64,000 nucleotides of DNA from an uncultured Paracoccaceae bacterium (GTDB lineage: Bacteria; Pseudomonadota; Alphaproteobacteria; Rhodobacterales; Rhodobacteraceae): NCBI GenBank assembly GCA_947492585.1, contig CANLND010000004.1:1-64000 (forward strand), in the 5' to 3' direction. The notes under the pieces were generated by a model, which was given only the letters and a program-made list of their open reading frames with translations, made no database searches and was not told the DNA's origin. Below are positions 9,066 to 18,168 of the stretch, in pieces. Numbering within the stretch: position 1 is the first letter of the stretch; the number at the start of each line of letters is the position of its first letter. Made by a program: the position numbers and the translations under genes.

Positions 9066-9494
9066 TTACCGTGGCGTGACCTCCCAGATTTTATTCAGAT
9101 CACTTAGACCCCGCTCAATCAGCTCCTCCAATACGGACAGATCGATATCCGCAAGCTTATTGACATATAGGCACGCCCGCCCGGTTTTGTGTTTGCCCAA
9201 TCTGGACAATATTGCCCCGTAATCCTGATAACCGGGCATGATATAAATTGAATGCCGTGCTTTGCGTGGGGCAAAACCGGTGGCCAAAAAATGCCCTTCA
9301 CGCCCACTGTTGTAGCGATAGTGGTATTGGCCAAACCCAATAATGCTGTCCCCCCACACAACTGGTCTGTACCCAGAAACACGCTGGAACAGCGCGGTCA
9401 GCGTTTCGGCCTCTGCACGACGTCGCATAGGTTCTAATGTGGCAACATAGGCCGCCACGCTTTGATCCGTCGGTTGGGTTTTGTTCTGGGACAT
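9066..9494 (-). CDS. DUF1801 domain-containing protein
   Basis: Small cytoplasmic protein (142 aa) of the DUF1801 (YdhG-like) family. Supporting sequence includes the N-terminal helix with ETLTALF, the P.VWGDSIIGFGQYHY.Y.SGREG core, and a C-terminal Lys-rich 'LGKHKTGRACLYVNKLADID' region. Function is unknown in the family. The start at 9494 (MSQNKTQP) is chosen over a GTG 24 bases upstream because family members begin near this point; no strong ribosome-binding site decides it. It is a single gene between gltX and the divergent hydrolase. Confidence 0.75.
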   Translation of the reverse strand: MSQNKTQPTDQSVAAYVATLEPMRRRAEAETLTALFQRVSGYRPVVWGDSIIGFGQYHYRYNSGREGHFLATGFAPRKARHSIYIMPGYQDYGAILSRLGKHKTGRACLYVNKLADIDLSVLEELIERGLSDLNKIWEVTPR

Positions 9495-9604
9495 ACCAAA
9501 TGATAGCCAACTGATCACGCGGACGTCATCAGTTTTTCATCGCCCTTTGCACCATTCGCACTAACTTCTTCGCATTAAAGTCCAGTTCTCCAGGGGGATC
9601 TCCG

Positions 9605-10540
9605 ATGACCTATTCTCTGACACGACGCGCCGCCCTAGGCGCAGCGGCAGCTTTGCCATTGATCTCTACCGCGCAACCTTTGATCGCCAAAGGCAGCATT
9701 GCGCCTGCCAAACTGTCGCTGAGCCACAGCTATCAAGTGGGGGATATGACCGTCACCACCTTATTGGACGGATCCGCCCTGCGGGACGGTCCAAAAGAAA
9801 TCTTTGGACAAAACGTCAGCACCGAAGAATTCAGTGCCGTTTCCGCGCGAAACTTCATTTCGGCTGAAATGACACAGTTTTACTTCACCCCAACGCTTGT
9901 ACAGGCCGGGCAGGATCTGGTGCTGTTTGACACGGGCCTTGGACGTGGAGGGCTTCAAGCTGCCCTGTCGCAGGTGGGTGTCACGCCAGATCAGATTGAC
10001 ATCGTGGTGATCACCCATATGCATCCCGATCATATCGGGGGCCTGATGAACGACCAAGGACCAGTGTTTGCCAATGCGCGGTATGTCACCGGAGCGACAG
10101 AATTCGATTTCTGGTCCAAGTTTGAACCCGGTCATCGTGTAGGTGATCTGGTCGCAAAAAACGTGGTGCCCTTGGCCGAAAAAATGCAATTTTTGTCCGA
10201 TGGGGACAGCGTCACATCTGGGATCACCGCCTTGGCAGCGGTTGGTCACACGCCGGGCCATATGGTCTATATGCTCGAAAGCAATGGTCAGCAACTGGTT
10301 CTGACGGCGGACCTGGCCAACCACTACGTCTGGTCGTTTGCACATCCCGACTGGGAGGTGCGTTTTGACATGGACAAAGCCGCGGCCGCCAAGGCGCGAC
10401 GGCACGTGCTGGGGATGTTGGCCGCAGATCGTCTGCCAATGATCGGCTATCACATGCCCTTCCCGGCCGCAGGCTATGTTGAAACACGTGATGACGGATT
10501 TCGTTTTGTCCCGCACAGTTATCAACTGAACGGACGCTAA
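9605..10540 (+). CDS. Tat-exported MBL-fold metallo-hydrolase
   Basis: Metallo-beta-lactamase-fold hydrolase of 311 aa, predicted periplasmic. The N-terminus MTYSLTRRAALGAAAALPLIS has a TRRAAL twin-arginine motif followed by a hydrophobic segment. The dinuclear metal site is shown by THMHPDHIGG (HxHxDH, about residue 138), GHTPGHM (third His), TADLAN (bridging Asp) and a C-terminal GYHMPFP (final His). The family covers lactonases, glyoxalases and other hydrolases, so the substrate is not predictable. The start has a GGGG 8-10 bases upstream. It stands alone, followed by palindromic intergenic DNA. Confidence 0.85.
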   Translation: MTYSLTRRAALGAAAALPLISTAQPLIAKGSIAPAKLSLSHSYQVGDMTVTTLLDGSALRDGPKEIFGQNVSTEEFSAVSARNFISAEMTQFYFTPTLVQAGQDLVLFDTGLGRGGLQAALSQVGVTPDQIDIVVITHMHPDHIGGLMNDQGPVFANARYVTGATEFDFWSKFEPGHRVGDLVAKNVVPLAEKMQFLSDGDSVTSGITALAAVGHTPGHMVYMLESNGQQLVLTADLANHYVWSFAHPDWEVRFDMDKAAAAKARRHVLGMLAADRLPMIGYHMPFPAAGYVETRDDGFRFVPHSYQLNGR

Positions 10541-10612
10541 AGAGTGCTCGCCTCACGCACTCTCGGCGATGCGCCCAGCCTCAGGGTGGCCCTCCCGCGC
10601 CCTCGGCCTCTT

Positions 10613-10677
10613 ACCGCCTTTTGAAAGGCGGTCACCGACCTCGATCTTGGGCGGAGCGCCGCGCTTTGCGCGGCGCT
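10613..10677. repeat. two intergenic palindromes
   Basis: Two perfect inverted repeats in the gap between the convergent hydrolase and nadE. The first has 9-bp arms (ACCGCCTTT, 10613-10632). The second has 10-bp arms AGCGCCGCGC around TTT (10655-10677). They resemble REP-like or transcription-stop structures but lack a clear T run. Confidence 0.6.
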
Positions 10678-10770
10678 ACGCCCAACTGGCACAGGTTTGT
10701 TTACAAGCCGAAGACAGGCGGGAGCGCTTGGTTGGGGATAAGCAACGCCAGAGCGGCTTCGATCATCCCA

Positions 10771-12432
10771 TTATACCTTGGGCGAACGCCAGCGGTTCAC
10801 AATGGGGAAACGGCGATCGAGCCAGAACGCGCGCGGTGTCAGGCGCGCTCCGGGCGCCGACTGAAACCGCTTGTATTCACTAATGAACACCAGATGCTCG
10901 ACCCGGCGCGCCATATCCTCATTGAAACCCGCAGCCACGCAGGCGGCAACAGATCCATCCTGATCCACCAGAATTTCCAAAATTGCGTCCAGTATCGGAT
11001 AGTCGGGAAGGCTGTCGCTGTCTTTTTGATCGTCCCGCAGCTCAGCACTGGGGGGTTTGTCGATCACATTGGGACGGATCACTTCCCCCGCGGGCCCCAT
11101 CATCCATTCTCGGTGATTGGCGTTGCGCCAGCGGCAGGTTTCAAAGACGCGGGTTTTGTACAGGTCTTTGATCGGATTATACCCGCCGTTCATATCACCA
11201 TAGATCGTAGCATAGCCCACTGCGACCTCGGATTTGTTCCCCGTGGTCAACAGCATCTCGCCAAATTTGTTGGACATCGCCATCAACAGCAAACCGCGCA
11301 AGCGCGACTGGATGTTTTCTTCGGTCACATCTGCATCACGCCCGGCAAACAGCGGCGCCAGCGTGTTGGTGATCGCCGCACGACCTTCGGCAATCGGCAC
11401 ATAATCGTAATGCACGCCCAGCGCCTTGGCGACCGCTTCGGCATCGTCCAACGATTCTGCTGAGGTATATTCCGAAGGCAGCATCACACAGCGCACGTTG
11501 TCCGCCCCGATTGCATCCACCGCGATGGCGGCAACGATGGCCGAATCTACTCCACCGGACAGTCCCAGCAGCACCTTGCCAAAGCCGCTTTTGCGCAAAT
11601 AGTCGCGCAAGGATTCAACCATCACGCGGTAGTCCTGTTCCCAGACATCTGGCAATGCGGCTTTGTCGCCTTCAACCGCGCGCCAGCCGTCAGGTGTACG
11701 TTCCAGATCCAAATGGGCAATCGCTGCGTCAAACACCGGCATCTGCAGCGCCAGAGCGCCGCCCGGGTTCAACGCAAAAGAGCCACCATCAAACACCTGA
11801 TCATCCTGTCCCCCAACCATGTTCAGGTAAATCACCGGCAGATCCGTTTCCACACAGCGCGCAACCATATGGTTCAGCCGCACATCCATCTTGTCGCGGT
11901 AATAAGGTGAGCCATTCGGGATCAGCAGAAATTCAGCCCCCGTTTCCTCAAGCGTTTCCGCCACATCGTCATGCCATCCGTCTTCGCAGATCGGGCTGCC
12001 AATTCGGACATCGCCCACCGCATAAGGCCCGGCCAACGGACCCGCATCAAAAATACGCACCTCATCAAAGACGGTTTCATTGGGCAAATGATGCTTCAGC
12101 ACTTTGGAGGCAATGCGCCCCTCTTTGAGAATCAGATAGGCATTATAAAGCTTACCGGCCTCAACCCACGGGCAGCCAATGGCCAGTGCAGGCCCCTCTG
12201 CGCAGGATTTCGCCAATGTTTCCGCCGCAGTCATCGCATCCTGATGGAATGCCGGCTTTTGTACGAGGTCCTGCGCATTATAGCCGGTCAGGAACATTTC
12301 GGGCAGAGCCACAAGGTCCGCCCCCGCATCACGCCCCTGTTGCCAGGCGGACAGCGCCTGTGCCGCATTGCCGTCGATATCTCCCACCACCGGGTTCAGC
12401 TGCGCCAATGTTACGCGAAAACGATCTGCCAT
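10771..12432 (-). CDS. nadE: glutamine-dependent NAD+ synthase
   Basis: Two-domain enzyme (553 aa) that makes NAD from nicotinic acid adenine dinucleotide, using glutamine as nitrogen donor. The N-terminal nitrilase-type amidohydrolase domain (about 1-260) shows LPEMFLTGY (Glu), KHHLPNETVFDE (Lys) and SPICEDGWH (Cys). The C-terminal synthetase domain has the PP-loop LLGLSGGVDSAI (around residue 280) and later TGNKSE and GGYNPIKDLYKT. The start MADRFRV at 12432 has an AAGGG 10 bases upstream; MNKMADRF at 12441 is the alternative. It lies alone, convergent with the hydrolase gene and divergent from the MORN gene. Confidence 0.93.
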   Translation of the reverse strand: MADRFRVTLAQLNPVVGDIDGNAAQALSAWQQGRDAGADLVALPEMFLTGYNAQDLVQKPAFHQDAMTAAETLAKSCAEGPALAIGCPWVEAGKLYNAYLILKEGRIASKVLKHHLPNETVFDEVRIFDAGPLAGPYAVGDVRIGSPICEDGWHDDVAETLEETGAEFLLIPNGSPYYRDKMDVRLNHMVARCVETDLPVIYLNMVGGQDDQVFDGGSFALNPGGALALQMPVFDAAIAHLDLERTPDGWRAVEGDKAALPDVWEQDYRVMVESLRDYLRKSGFGKVLLGLSGGVDSAIVAAIAVDAIGADNVRCVMLPSEYTSAESLDDAEAVAKALGVHYDYVPIAEGRAAITNTLAPLFAGRDADVTEENIQSRLRGLLLMAMSNKFGEMLLTTGNKSEVAVGYATIYGDMNGGYNPIKDLYKTRVFETCRWRNANHREWMMGPAGEVIRPNVIDKPPSAELRDDQKDSDSLPDYPILDAILEILVDQDGSVAACVAAGFNEDMARRVEHLVFISEYKRFQSAPGARLTPRAFWLDRRFPIVNRWRSPKV

Positions 12433-12610
12433 TTTGTTCATGCCCTTTGCCGTCCTATCCCTAGCCATTTACCAGATCAGCCGCCAAGGGGAAGGCCAGC
12501 CAGCAAAAGACATTGCGACACCGCCAACAGTCGCATAGTTTTTCCTCACACCGCTTTTGGTGACCGCCGTCCAATTTTGGACACTGATTTTTGGGCAGAC
12601 CGAGGTTTTC

Positions 12611-14056
12611 ATGTTCCGTCACCGCAGCCGACACGCGATTTTCACAGCTCTGATAGCGGCCAGCACCTGCCTGACCCCCTTGGCTTGGCCCCACACTGCT
12701 CATGCGCAAGAGACGCAGGTGATCACCACACAGGATGAAATCGGCGGAGAGTATACCGGCACGTTTCGGGGCGGGTTGCAGCACGGCACAGGCACCTACC
12801 GTCTCCCCAACGGCTATGAATATAGCGGCGATTGGGTGGACGGTGAAATTCGTGGTAACGGCACGGCGCGCTTTGAAAACGGATCCATCTACGAAGGACA
12901 ATTCGCAAAAGGCAAACCCGAAGGGCTGGGCAAAATCACGTTTGTCGACGGTGGCACCTATGAAGGCGAATGGCACGACGGAAAAATCAACGGTCAGGGT
13001 ATCGTCGTCTACAGTTCAGGCGAACGCTACGAAGGTAATTTCGTAGATGGAAAACAGTCCGGTCAGGGCACCATGCGCAATCCCAGCGGCTATCAATACG
13101 AAGGCAAATGGGTCGATGGTCGCAAAGAAGGACGTGGCAAAATCACCTATTCCAACGGCTCCGTTTACGAGGGCAATGTTGCAGATGGCAAATTGCAGGG
13201 CTTTGGCACGCTCACTCTTCCGGATGGGCTGATCTACGAAGGTGAATGGTTAAATGACAAAATGCATGGTCAGGGCAAGCTGACACAGATCAACGGAGAC
13301 ATCTACGAAGGCCCCCTGGTGGCCGGGCGCCGTCAGGGCGTGGGCAAGATCACTTATGCCAATGGCGAAACCTACGAAGGTATGTTTGACGACAATCTGC
13401 GCCACGGCGAGGGCACCTATACCGGGACCAACGGCTATATGTATTCGGGAAACTGGCAGTCCGGACGCATAGAAGGTCAAGGCAAAGTCACCTACCCGAA
13501 TGGCTCTGTCTACGAAGGCGCGTTTCGTGCTGATTTGGCAGATGGTCAGGGCAAAATCACCTATCCAGACGGCTCCACCTATGATGGCAACTGGGTCGCT
13601 GGTGTGATCGAGGGTGAAGGGATCGCAACCTACCCCAACGGCCTCACCTACATCGGGACCTTTAAAAACGCCAAAAACCACGGTCAGGGAGTGATGACCT
13701 ATGCCGACGGCTATCGCTATGACGGCGGCTGGCAGGACAACCTGCGCCACGGCGATGCGGTTGTCACCTATGCCGATGGTTCCATCTACACCGGCACGTT
13801 CCAAAAAGGACAGCGCCATGGCCAAGGTAAAATCCAGATGCCCGATGGATTTTCGTATGACGGGGACTGGTCCGAAGGTAAAATCACCGGCGAAGGCCTG
13901 GCGACTTATCCCAACGGAGATATCTATCAGGGCCGCTTCGTGAACAGCAAACGCCAGGGCCTCGGCACCATGCGCTATGCCAGTGGGCAAGAGGCCAGCG
14001 GCACCTGGGAGGACGGGGCGATCATCGATGGCACCGCCAACCAGATCCAAGAATAA
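12611..14056 (+). CDS. exported MORN-repeat protein
   Basis: Protein of 481 aa with an N-terminal signal peptide (MFRHRSRHAIFTALIAASTC, cleavage near AHA) followed by 18 complete MORN-type repeats and one degenerate one. Each unit is 23 residues of the form Y.G.W..G...G.G..TY.NG and covers nearly the whole mature protein. MORN repeats fold as an elongated beta-sheet and bind lipids or proteins; in a bacterium with a signal peptide this suggests an envelope scaffold. No enzyme domain is visible. It starts at the ATG at 12611, because the residues before it do not look like coding sequence. It is flanked by divergent nadE and a terminator at 14113. Confidence 0.85.
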   Translation: MFRHRSRHAIFTALIAASTCLTPLAWPHTAHAQETQVITTQDEIGGEYTGTFRGGLQHGTGTYRLPNGYEYSGDWVDGEIRGNGTARFENGSIYEGQFAKGKPEGLGKITFVDGGTYEGEWHDGKINGQGIVVYSSGERYEGNFVDGKQSGQGTMRNPSGYQYEGKWVDGRKEGRGKITYSNGSVYEGNVADGKLQGFGTLTLPDGLIYEGEWLNDKMHGQGKLTQINGDIYEGPLVAGRRQGVGKITYANGETYEGMFDDNLRHGEGTYTGTNGYMYSGNWQSGRIEGQGKVTYPNGSVYEGAFRADLADGQGKITYPDGSTYDGNWVAGVIEGEGIATYPNGLTYIGTFKNAKNHGQGVMTYADGYRYDGGWQDNLRHGDAVVTYADGSIYTGTFQKGQRHGQGKIQMPDGFSYDGDWSEGKITGEGLATYPNGDIYQGRFVNSKRQGLGTMRYASGQEASGTWEDGAIIDGTANQIQE

Positions 14057-14112
14057 CTCTGACGGCCGCGACAGTCGCGCGCTCACGCTATCAGATACAC
14101 TTTGTTATCTGT

Positions 14113-14143
14113 CAGAGGCGGGACAAGGCCCCGCCTCTGTTTG
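14113..14143. terminator. terminator between MORN gene and convergent oxidase gene
   Basis: CAGAGGCGGG and CCCGCCTCTG form a perfect 10-bp stem around ACAAGGC, followed by TTT. It lies 57 bp after the MORN stop codon and just before the stop of the convergent gene, so it can serve both. Confidence 0.75.
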
Positions 14144-14147
14144 CGAC

Positions 14148-14828
14148 TTAGCCAATGCGGATCTGTTGCAGGTGCTGGGGCTGTGTGACCCCCTCTAAAT
14201 TGGCAGGATCCGCGATGGGGGAGCCAATTTTTGTTTCAAACGGCACAACACCAGCCCAAATGGGCAATTCATAATCTTCGACATCATCTTTGGGCGCGCC
14301 GGTGCGAATTTTGGCCGCGGCCTCATCGATTCGCATACGCAACACACCGGTTGCCTTCACCTCTTGATCCGTCATTGCCCGCAGCATCTCCCAACGTCCC
14401 GGAAACAGCTGATCGACCATAGCCTCCAGATGCCCCGCCACCTTTGAGGCGCTTTGCACCCGCTCTGCCGTGCCAAAAATCATTGCCGACCGGTAATTGA
14501 CCGAATGATGAAAGGCGGAGCGTGCCAGCACATAACCGTCCAGACAGGTGACGCTCATACAGACCTTTTGCCCGTCCATCGCCCGCAAGGCACGGCTTGC
14601 AGAGGATCCATGCCAATAAACATACTCCCCCTCGCGCCACTGCAGGGTCGGCAGAATCGAGGGCGCGCCGTCCAGCTGATAGGCAATCTGCGCCAGCGGC
14701 ATCGCGGCCAGCACCTGATACAGCGTTTCGCGATCATAGTGCCCCCGGTTATGCGCACGGCGCAAACGGCTGCGGTTGGTTTTTAAACTGTCATCTTGGC
14801 GGGAATGATCTGCGGTGTCCTGTGACAT
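14148..14828 (-). CDS. pyridoxamine 5'-phosphate oxidase-family FMN-binding protein
   Basis: Cytoplasmic split-barrel flavin-binding protein of 226 aa. Family features include the early NRGHYDRETLYQVLAAMPLAQIAYQLDG strand-helix start, the conserved YVYWHGSSASRALRAM segment, VCMSVTCLDGYVLARSAFHHSVNYRSAMIFG, and the C-terminal PIWAGVVPFETKIG. This matches the 5-nitroimidazole-resistance/PNPOx-like group and not PdxH proper. It is divergent from a MocR-type regulator with an aminotransferase domain, which in such pairs often controls the neighbour; a link to vitamin B6 or amine metabolism is therefore inferred. Confidence 0.82.
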   Translation of the reverse strand: MSQDTADHSRQDDSLKTNRSRLRRAHNRGHYDRETLYQVLAAMPLAQIAYQLDGAPSILPTLQWREGEYVYWHGSSASRALRAMDGQKVCMSVTCLDGYVLARSAFHHSVNYRSAMIFGTAERVQSASKVAGHLEAMVDQLFPGRWEMLRAMTDQEVKATGVLRMRIDEAAAKIRTGAPKDDVEDYELPIWAGVVPFETKIGSPIADPANLEGVTQPQHLQQIRIG

Positions 14829-14928
14829 GGGATCCTCAAATATTATGTGTTCAAAGTCTCTGTCGTGCTAACGTCAAATTGGATCATTTCAAATGTCCAC
14901 TTTATGACAAAACAAGCAGACCAATTTC

Positions 14929-16296
14929 ATGCAATTGCCAAAGCTCACCGCGCCGTCCGACACGCCCTTGTACGTGCAGATTGCAGACGATCTGCGCGAA
15001 CAGATTCAAAGCGGCGGGCTGGCGCCCAAAACCCGCCTGCCCGCCTCGCGCAGCTTGGCGGCAGATCTGGGCCTGTCGCGTACGACCTGTGTTGCCGCCT
15101 ACGATCAGCTGATCGCCGAAGGTTATCTTGAGACCCGGCGCGGCGCCGGCGTTTTTGTCGGGGACATCGCACTATTACAAAGCCCCCCCTCCCTCCCCCT
15201 CACGACCTCTCTGCCCGGCCCGTCCAAGCCCACGCTGTTGTCAGCAGGCACGCCCGATCCACGGATTTTTCCTGTGCGGGCCTGGGCGCGTGTGATTGCA
15301 CAGGTGGGGCGCGAAGATCCGCATGCGTTGTCAGAACGCCAAGATGCCTTTGGGGATCCAATATTACGCCGAGAGATCGCCGCTTATGTGGCCCGCTGGC
15401 GTGGCATCCATGCGCATCCCGATCAGATCATTGTCACCAGCGGCGCCCGCGAGGCACTGGAACTGGCGATGGAGGCACTAATTGCAGGCGAAGACATCGC
15501 TCTGGAAACCCCCGGATTTTCCCCAACGTATCGCTATGCGCAGCGTCGAGGGTGGAACATTTCCGCCTTGCAGGTGGGGACACGCGGTGCGCAACTGCCG
15601 CACCAAATGGCAAAGGTGACGGTGCTGACCCCGTCCCATCAGTTTCCATTGGGCGGCGCCCTGCCCGTGGCGCCACGTTTGGCGTTTTTGCAGGCTGCGC
15701 AGGCCCGTGATGGCTGGATTATCGAGGATGATTTCGACAGTGAGTTTCGCTACACCGGGCAGCCCCTCCCTGCGATGGCCGCGCTCGATAAGGGGGGGCG
15801 CTGTCTGTATATTGGCACGTTTTCCAAAACCTTCAGCCACGCGTTGCGATTGGGGTATCTGATCTTACCGCCCGCACTGGTTCCACCGTTTCGAACCCAA
15901 TTTGCCCATCCCAGCTCGGGAGCCGCGATCACCGCACAGCGACCACTGGCGCAATTCATGGCCTCAGGCCAATATGATCGCCACATTCGACGCGCCCGCC
16001 GGATCTACGGTGAACGCTATGACATCGCCAGCACCTGCCTGTCCAAATGGCCCGCCCGCCTGGGTCACTTCGCACGTCATCGGGCGGGTATGCAAATCGC
16101 GTATCATCTGGACGGGCAACTGTCTGACAAAACTCTCTGTGCACATGCGGCGCAGGCGGGCTTTGACCTCACCCCGATGTCGTCGCACGCTGGCCCAGCC
16201 AAGGCCAATGGCCTGTTGATCGGGTTTTGCGCCACCGATGCAAAAGATTTGCCAGATCAGTTCAGCCAATTGCAACAGATTGTACAGTACAGTTGA
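14929..16296 (+). CDS. MocR/PdxR-type GntR regulator with aminotransferase domain
   Basis: Fusion protein of 455 aa. The N-terminal GntR winged helix (residues about 10-80) contains PLYVQIADDLREQI and LPASRSLAADLGLSRTT. The C-terminal region (about 110-450) is a fold-type I aminotransferase-like domain, with TSGAREALEL, the PLP-binding lysine in YIGTFSKTFSHALRLGY, and DDFDSEFRY. MocR proteins bind PLP or an amino compound and usually act as regulators without catalysis. It is divergent from the FMN-binding PNPOx-like gene with about 100 bp between them, so that gene is the best candidate target. It is unlikely to be TauR, because no taurine gene is adjacent. Confidence 0.87.
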   Translation: MQLPKLTAPSDTPLYVQIADDLREQIQSGGLAPKTRLPASRSLAADLGLSRTTCVAAYDQLIAEGYLETRRGAGVFVGDIALLQSPPSLPLTTSLPGPSKPTLLSAGTPDPRIFPVRAWARVIAQVGREDPHALSERQDAFGDPILRREIAAYVARWRGIHAHPDQIIVTSGAREALELAMEALIAGEDIALETPGFSPTYRYAQRRGWNISALQVGTRGAQLPHQMAKVTVLTPSHQFPLGGALPVAPRLAFLQAAQARDGWIIEDDFDSEFRYTGQPLPAMAALDKGGRCLYIGTFSKTFSHALRLGYLILPPALVPPFRTQFAHPSSGAAITAQRPLAQFMASGQYDRHIRRARRIYGERYDIASTCLSKWPARLGHFARHRAGMQIAYHLDGQLSDKTLCAHAAQAGFDLTPMSSHAGPAKANGLLIGFCATDAKDLPDQFSQLQQIVQYS

Positions 16297-16349
16297 TTTC
16301 CTCAACTTTGCGTCTTTTCATTTGATCCGGGCTTTGTATAAATCACCTT

Positions 16350-16436
16350 ATGAACACACACGCAGATATCCTTTTGAATGACAACGCCGCCCGCGGCGTG
16401 TCTCTGCGTGGCCTACTGCTCCTAATCCGCCTCTGA
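16350..16436 (+). CDS. leucine-rich leader peptide of leuA
   Basis: A 28-codon reading frame starts at ATG 16350 and ends at TGA 16434-16436, about 80 bp before leuA. It carries eight Leu codons, four of them consecutive (CTA CTG CTC CTA, codons 22-25) followed by Ile and a final Leu. This density is characteristic of a transcription-attenuation leader peptide that senses charged tRNA-Leu. Such leaders are known for leu and ilv operons in proteobacteria. Too short for standard gene calling. The stop codon falls inside the left arm of the following hairpin. Confidence 0.8.
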   Translation: MNTHADILLNDNAARGVSLRGLLLLIRL

Positions 16437-16465
16437 GCGTGCCTTGTGGCGCGTCCGCTCAGAGG
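16430..16465 (+). promoter_or_regulatory. leuA attenuator hairpin
   Basis: CCTCTGAGCG (16430-16439) and CGCTCAGAGG (16456-16465) are perfectly complementary over 10 bp and form a hairpin that overlaps the stop codon of the leader peptide. Ribosome position on the Leu run would decide whether it forms. No strong T run follows, so whether it is a terminator, an antiterminator or a structure that hides the leuA start is not settled. Confidence 0.6.
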
Positions 16466-16519
16466 AGGCCCCGATCGCGCCAGTTTGGATTTGGAACAGA
16501 ACCTTAGAAAGCATCTGAC

Positions 16520-18091
16520 ATGACAACTGCATCCGACAAAGATCGCGTCTGGATTTTTGACACTACTCTGCGCGATGGTGAGCAAAGCCCCGGCGCCACA
16601 ATGACCCATGATGAAAAGCTCGAGATTGCCGGGCTGCTGGACGATATGGGTGTCGACATTATCGAAGCCGGTTTCCCCATCGCCTCCGAAGGGGATTTTC
16701 GCGCCGTGAGCGAAATCGCGGAGCGGTCTAAAAATTCGGTGATCTGTGGTCTGGCACGCGCCAACTTCAAAGACATCGACCGTTGCGCCGAAGCCGTGCG
16801 CCACGCCGCACAGCCGCGTATTCACACCTTTATCGGCACGTCTGAACTGCACCGCGCCATTCCCAATCTCACCATGGATGAGATGGCCGACAAAATTCAC
16901 GAGACAGTGACCCACGCCCGCAATTTGGTGGACAACGTGCAATGGTCGCCGATGGATGCCACCCGCACCGAATGGGATTACCTGTGCCGCGTGGTCGAAA
17001 TCGCCATCAAGGCGGGTGCCAGCACCATCAATATCCCCGACACCGTGGGCTATACCGCGCCAGCCGAAAGCGCCGATCTGATCAAACGTCTGATCGAAAC
17101 AGTACCCGGCGCAGATGAGGTGATTTTTGCCACCCATTGTCACAATGATCTGGGCATGGCCACGGCGAATTCACTGGCTGCGGTAGCGGGCGGTGCACGT
17201 CAGATCGAATGCACCATCAATGGTCTGGGCGAACGTGCCGGCAATACCGCGCTGGAAGAGGTCGTGATGGCGCTGAAAGTGCGCAATGATATCATGCCGT
17301 GGCACACCAAGATCGACACCCAAAAGATCATGCATATCTCGCGCCGCGTGGCGACGGTGGCTGGTTTCCCGGTGCAATACAACAAAGCGATCGTGGGCAA
17401 AAACGCCTTTGCCCACGAAAGCGGCATCCATCAGGATGGCATGCTGAAGAACAAAGAAACCTTTGAAATCATGCGTCCCGAAGATGTGGGCCTGTCGGGC
17501 ACTGCGCTGCCCCTTGGCAAACATTCCGGCCGTGCTGCGCTGCGCGACAAACTGGACCAGCTGGGCTTTGAGATTGGTGATAACCAGCTCAAAGATCTGT
17601 TTGTCCGTTTCAAAGATCTCGCCGACCGCAAGAAAGAAGTGTTTGACGATGACATCATCGCGCTGATGCGCGCAGGCGAGGATGCGGATGATCATCTGCA
17701 ACTGGTCTCGATGAAAGTCGTCTGTGGCACCGGTGGTCAGGCCGAATCCATACTGGAAATGGAAGTGGACGGTGCCGACGTCAGCGCCGTCGAAAACGGC
17801 GATGGCCCGGTCGACGCAACATTCAAGGCAATCCGCAAGATCTATCCCAATTCGGCCCGCCTGCAATTGTATCAGGTGCACGCTGTGACCGAAGGCACGG
17901 ATGCGCAGGCCACCGTTTCGGTGCGACTGGAAGAAGACGGCATCATCACCACCGGCGAATCAGCCGACACGGATACGGTGGTGGCGTCTGCCCGCGCTTA
18001 TATCAATGCGCTGAACCGTCTGATCATCCGTCGCGGCAAGATGGGCGAAGGCGCTGACGCACGCGAAATTTCCTACAAAGATCTGGCCTAA
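16520..18091 (+). CDS. leuA: 2-isopropylmalate synthase
   Basis: First committed enzyme of leucine synthesis (523 aa); it condenses acetyl-CoA with 2-oxoisovalerate. The catalytic TIM barrel (about 1-280) has FDTTLRDGEQSPGA near the N-terminus, GFPIASEGDF, and HCHNDLGMATANS with the metal-binding His residues, then a flexible linker and a C-terminal LeuA allosteric domain (about 390-520) that binds leucine for feedback inhibition. Length matches long-form LeuA. Expression is probably controlled by the Leu-rich leader peptide upstream. It is followed by a strong terminator, so it is a single-gene transcript. Confidence 0.95.
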   Translation: MTTASDKDRVWIFDTTLRDGEQSPGATMTHDEKLEIAGLLDDMGVDIIEAGFPIASEGDFRAVSEIAERSKNSVICGLARANFKDIDRCAEAVRHAAQPRIHTFIGTSELHRAIPNLTMDEMADKIHETVTHARNLVDNVQWSPMDATRTEWDYLCRVVEIAIKAGASTINIPDTVGYTAPAESADLIKRLIETVPGADEVIFATHCHNDLGMATANSLAAVAGGARQIECTINGLGERAGNTALEEVVMALKVRNDIMPWHTKIDTQKIMHISRRVATVAGFPVQYNKAIVGKNAFAHESGIHQDGMLKNKETFEIMRPEDVGLSGTALPLGKHSGRAALRDKLDQLGFEIGDNQLKDLFVRFKDLADRKKEVFDDDIIALMRAGEDADDHLQLVSMKVVCGTGGQAESILEMEVDGADVSAVENGDGPVDATFKAIRKIYPNSARLQLYQVHAVTEGTDAQATVSVRLEEDGIITTGESADTDTVVASARAYINALNRLIIRRGKMGEGADAREISYKDLA

Positions 18092-18120
18092 AGCCCCACG
18101 ATTTTGATCCAAAAACCAAT

Positions 18121-18145
18121 AGGGCGCCCCGCGGCGCCCTTTTTT
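18121..18145 (+). terminator. rho-independent terminator of leuA
   Basis: AGGGCGCC and GGCGCCCT form an 8-bp stem around CCGC, directly followed by a T6 run. It lies 30 bp after the leuA stop and shortly before the convergent rlmJ. Confidence 0.9.
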
Positions 18146-18168
18146 GCATCTGCTATGCTTTTCAGGTG

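Noticed and set aside
13250-14086. Minus-strand frame of 278 codons opposite the MORN gene
   Set aside because: It mirrors the repeated codons of the MORN gene (period 69 bases) and has no domain of its own.
16343-17143. Minus-strand frame of 266 codons opposite leuA
   Set aside because: leuA is fully conserved on the plus strand; the reverse frame is a shadow and also covers the leader peptide.
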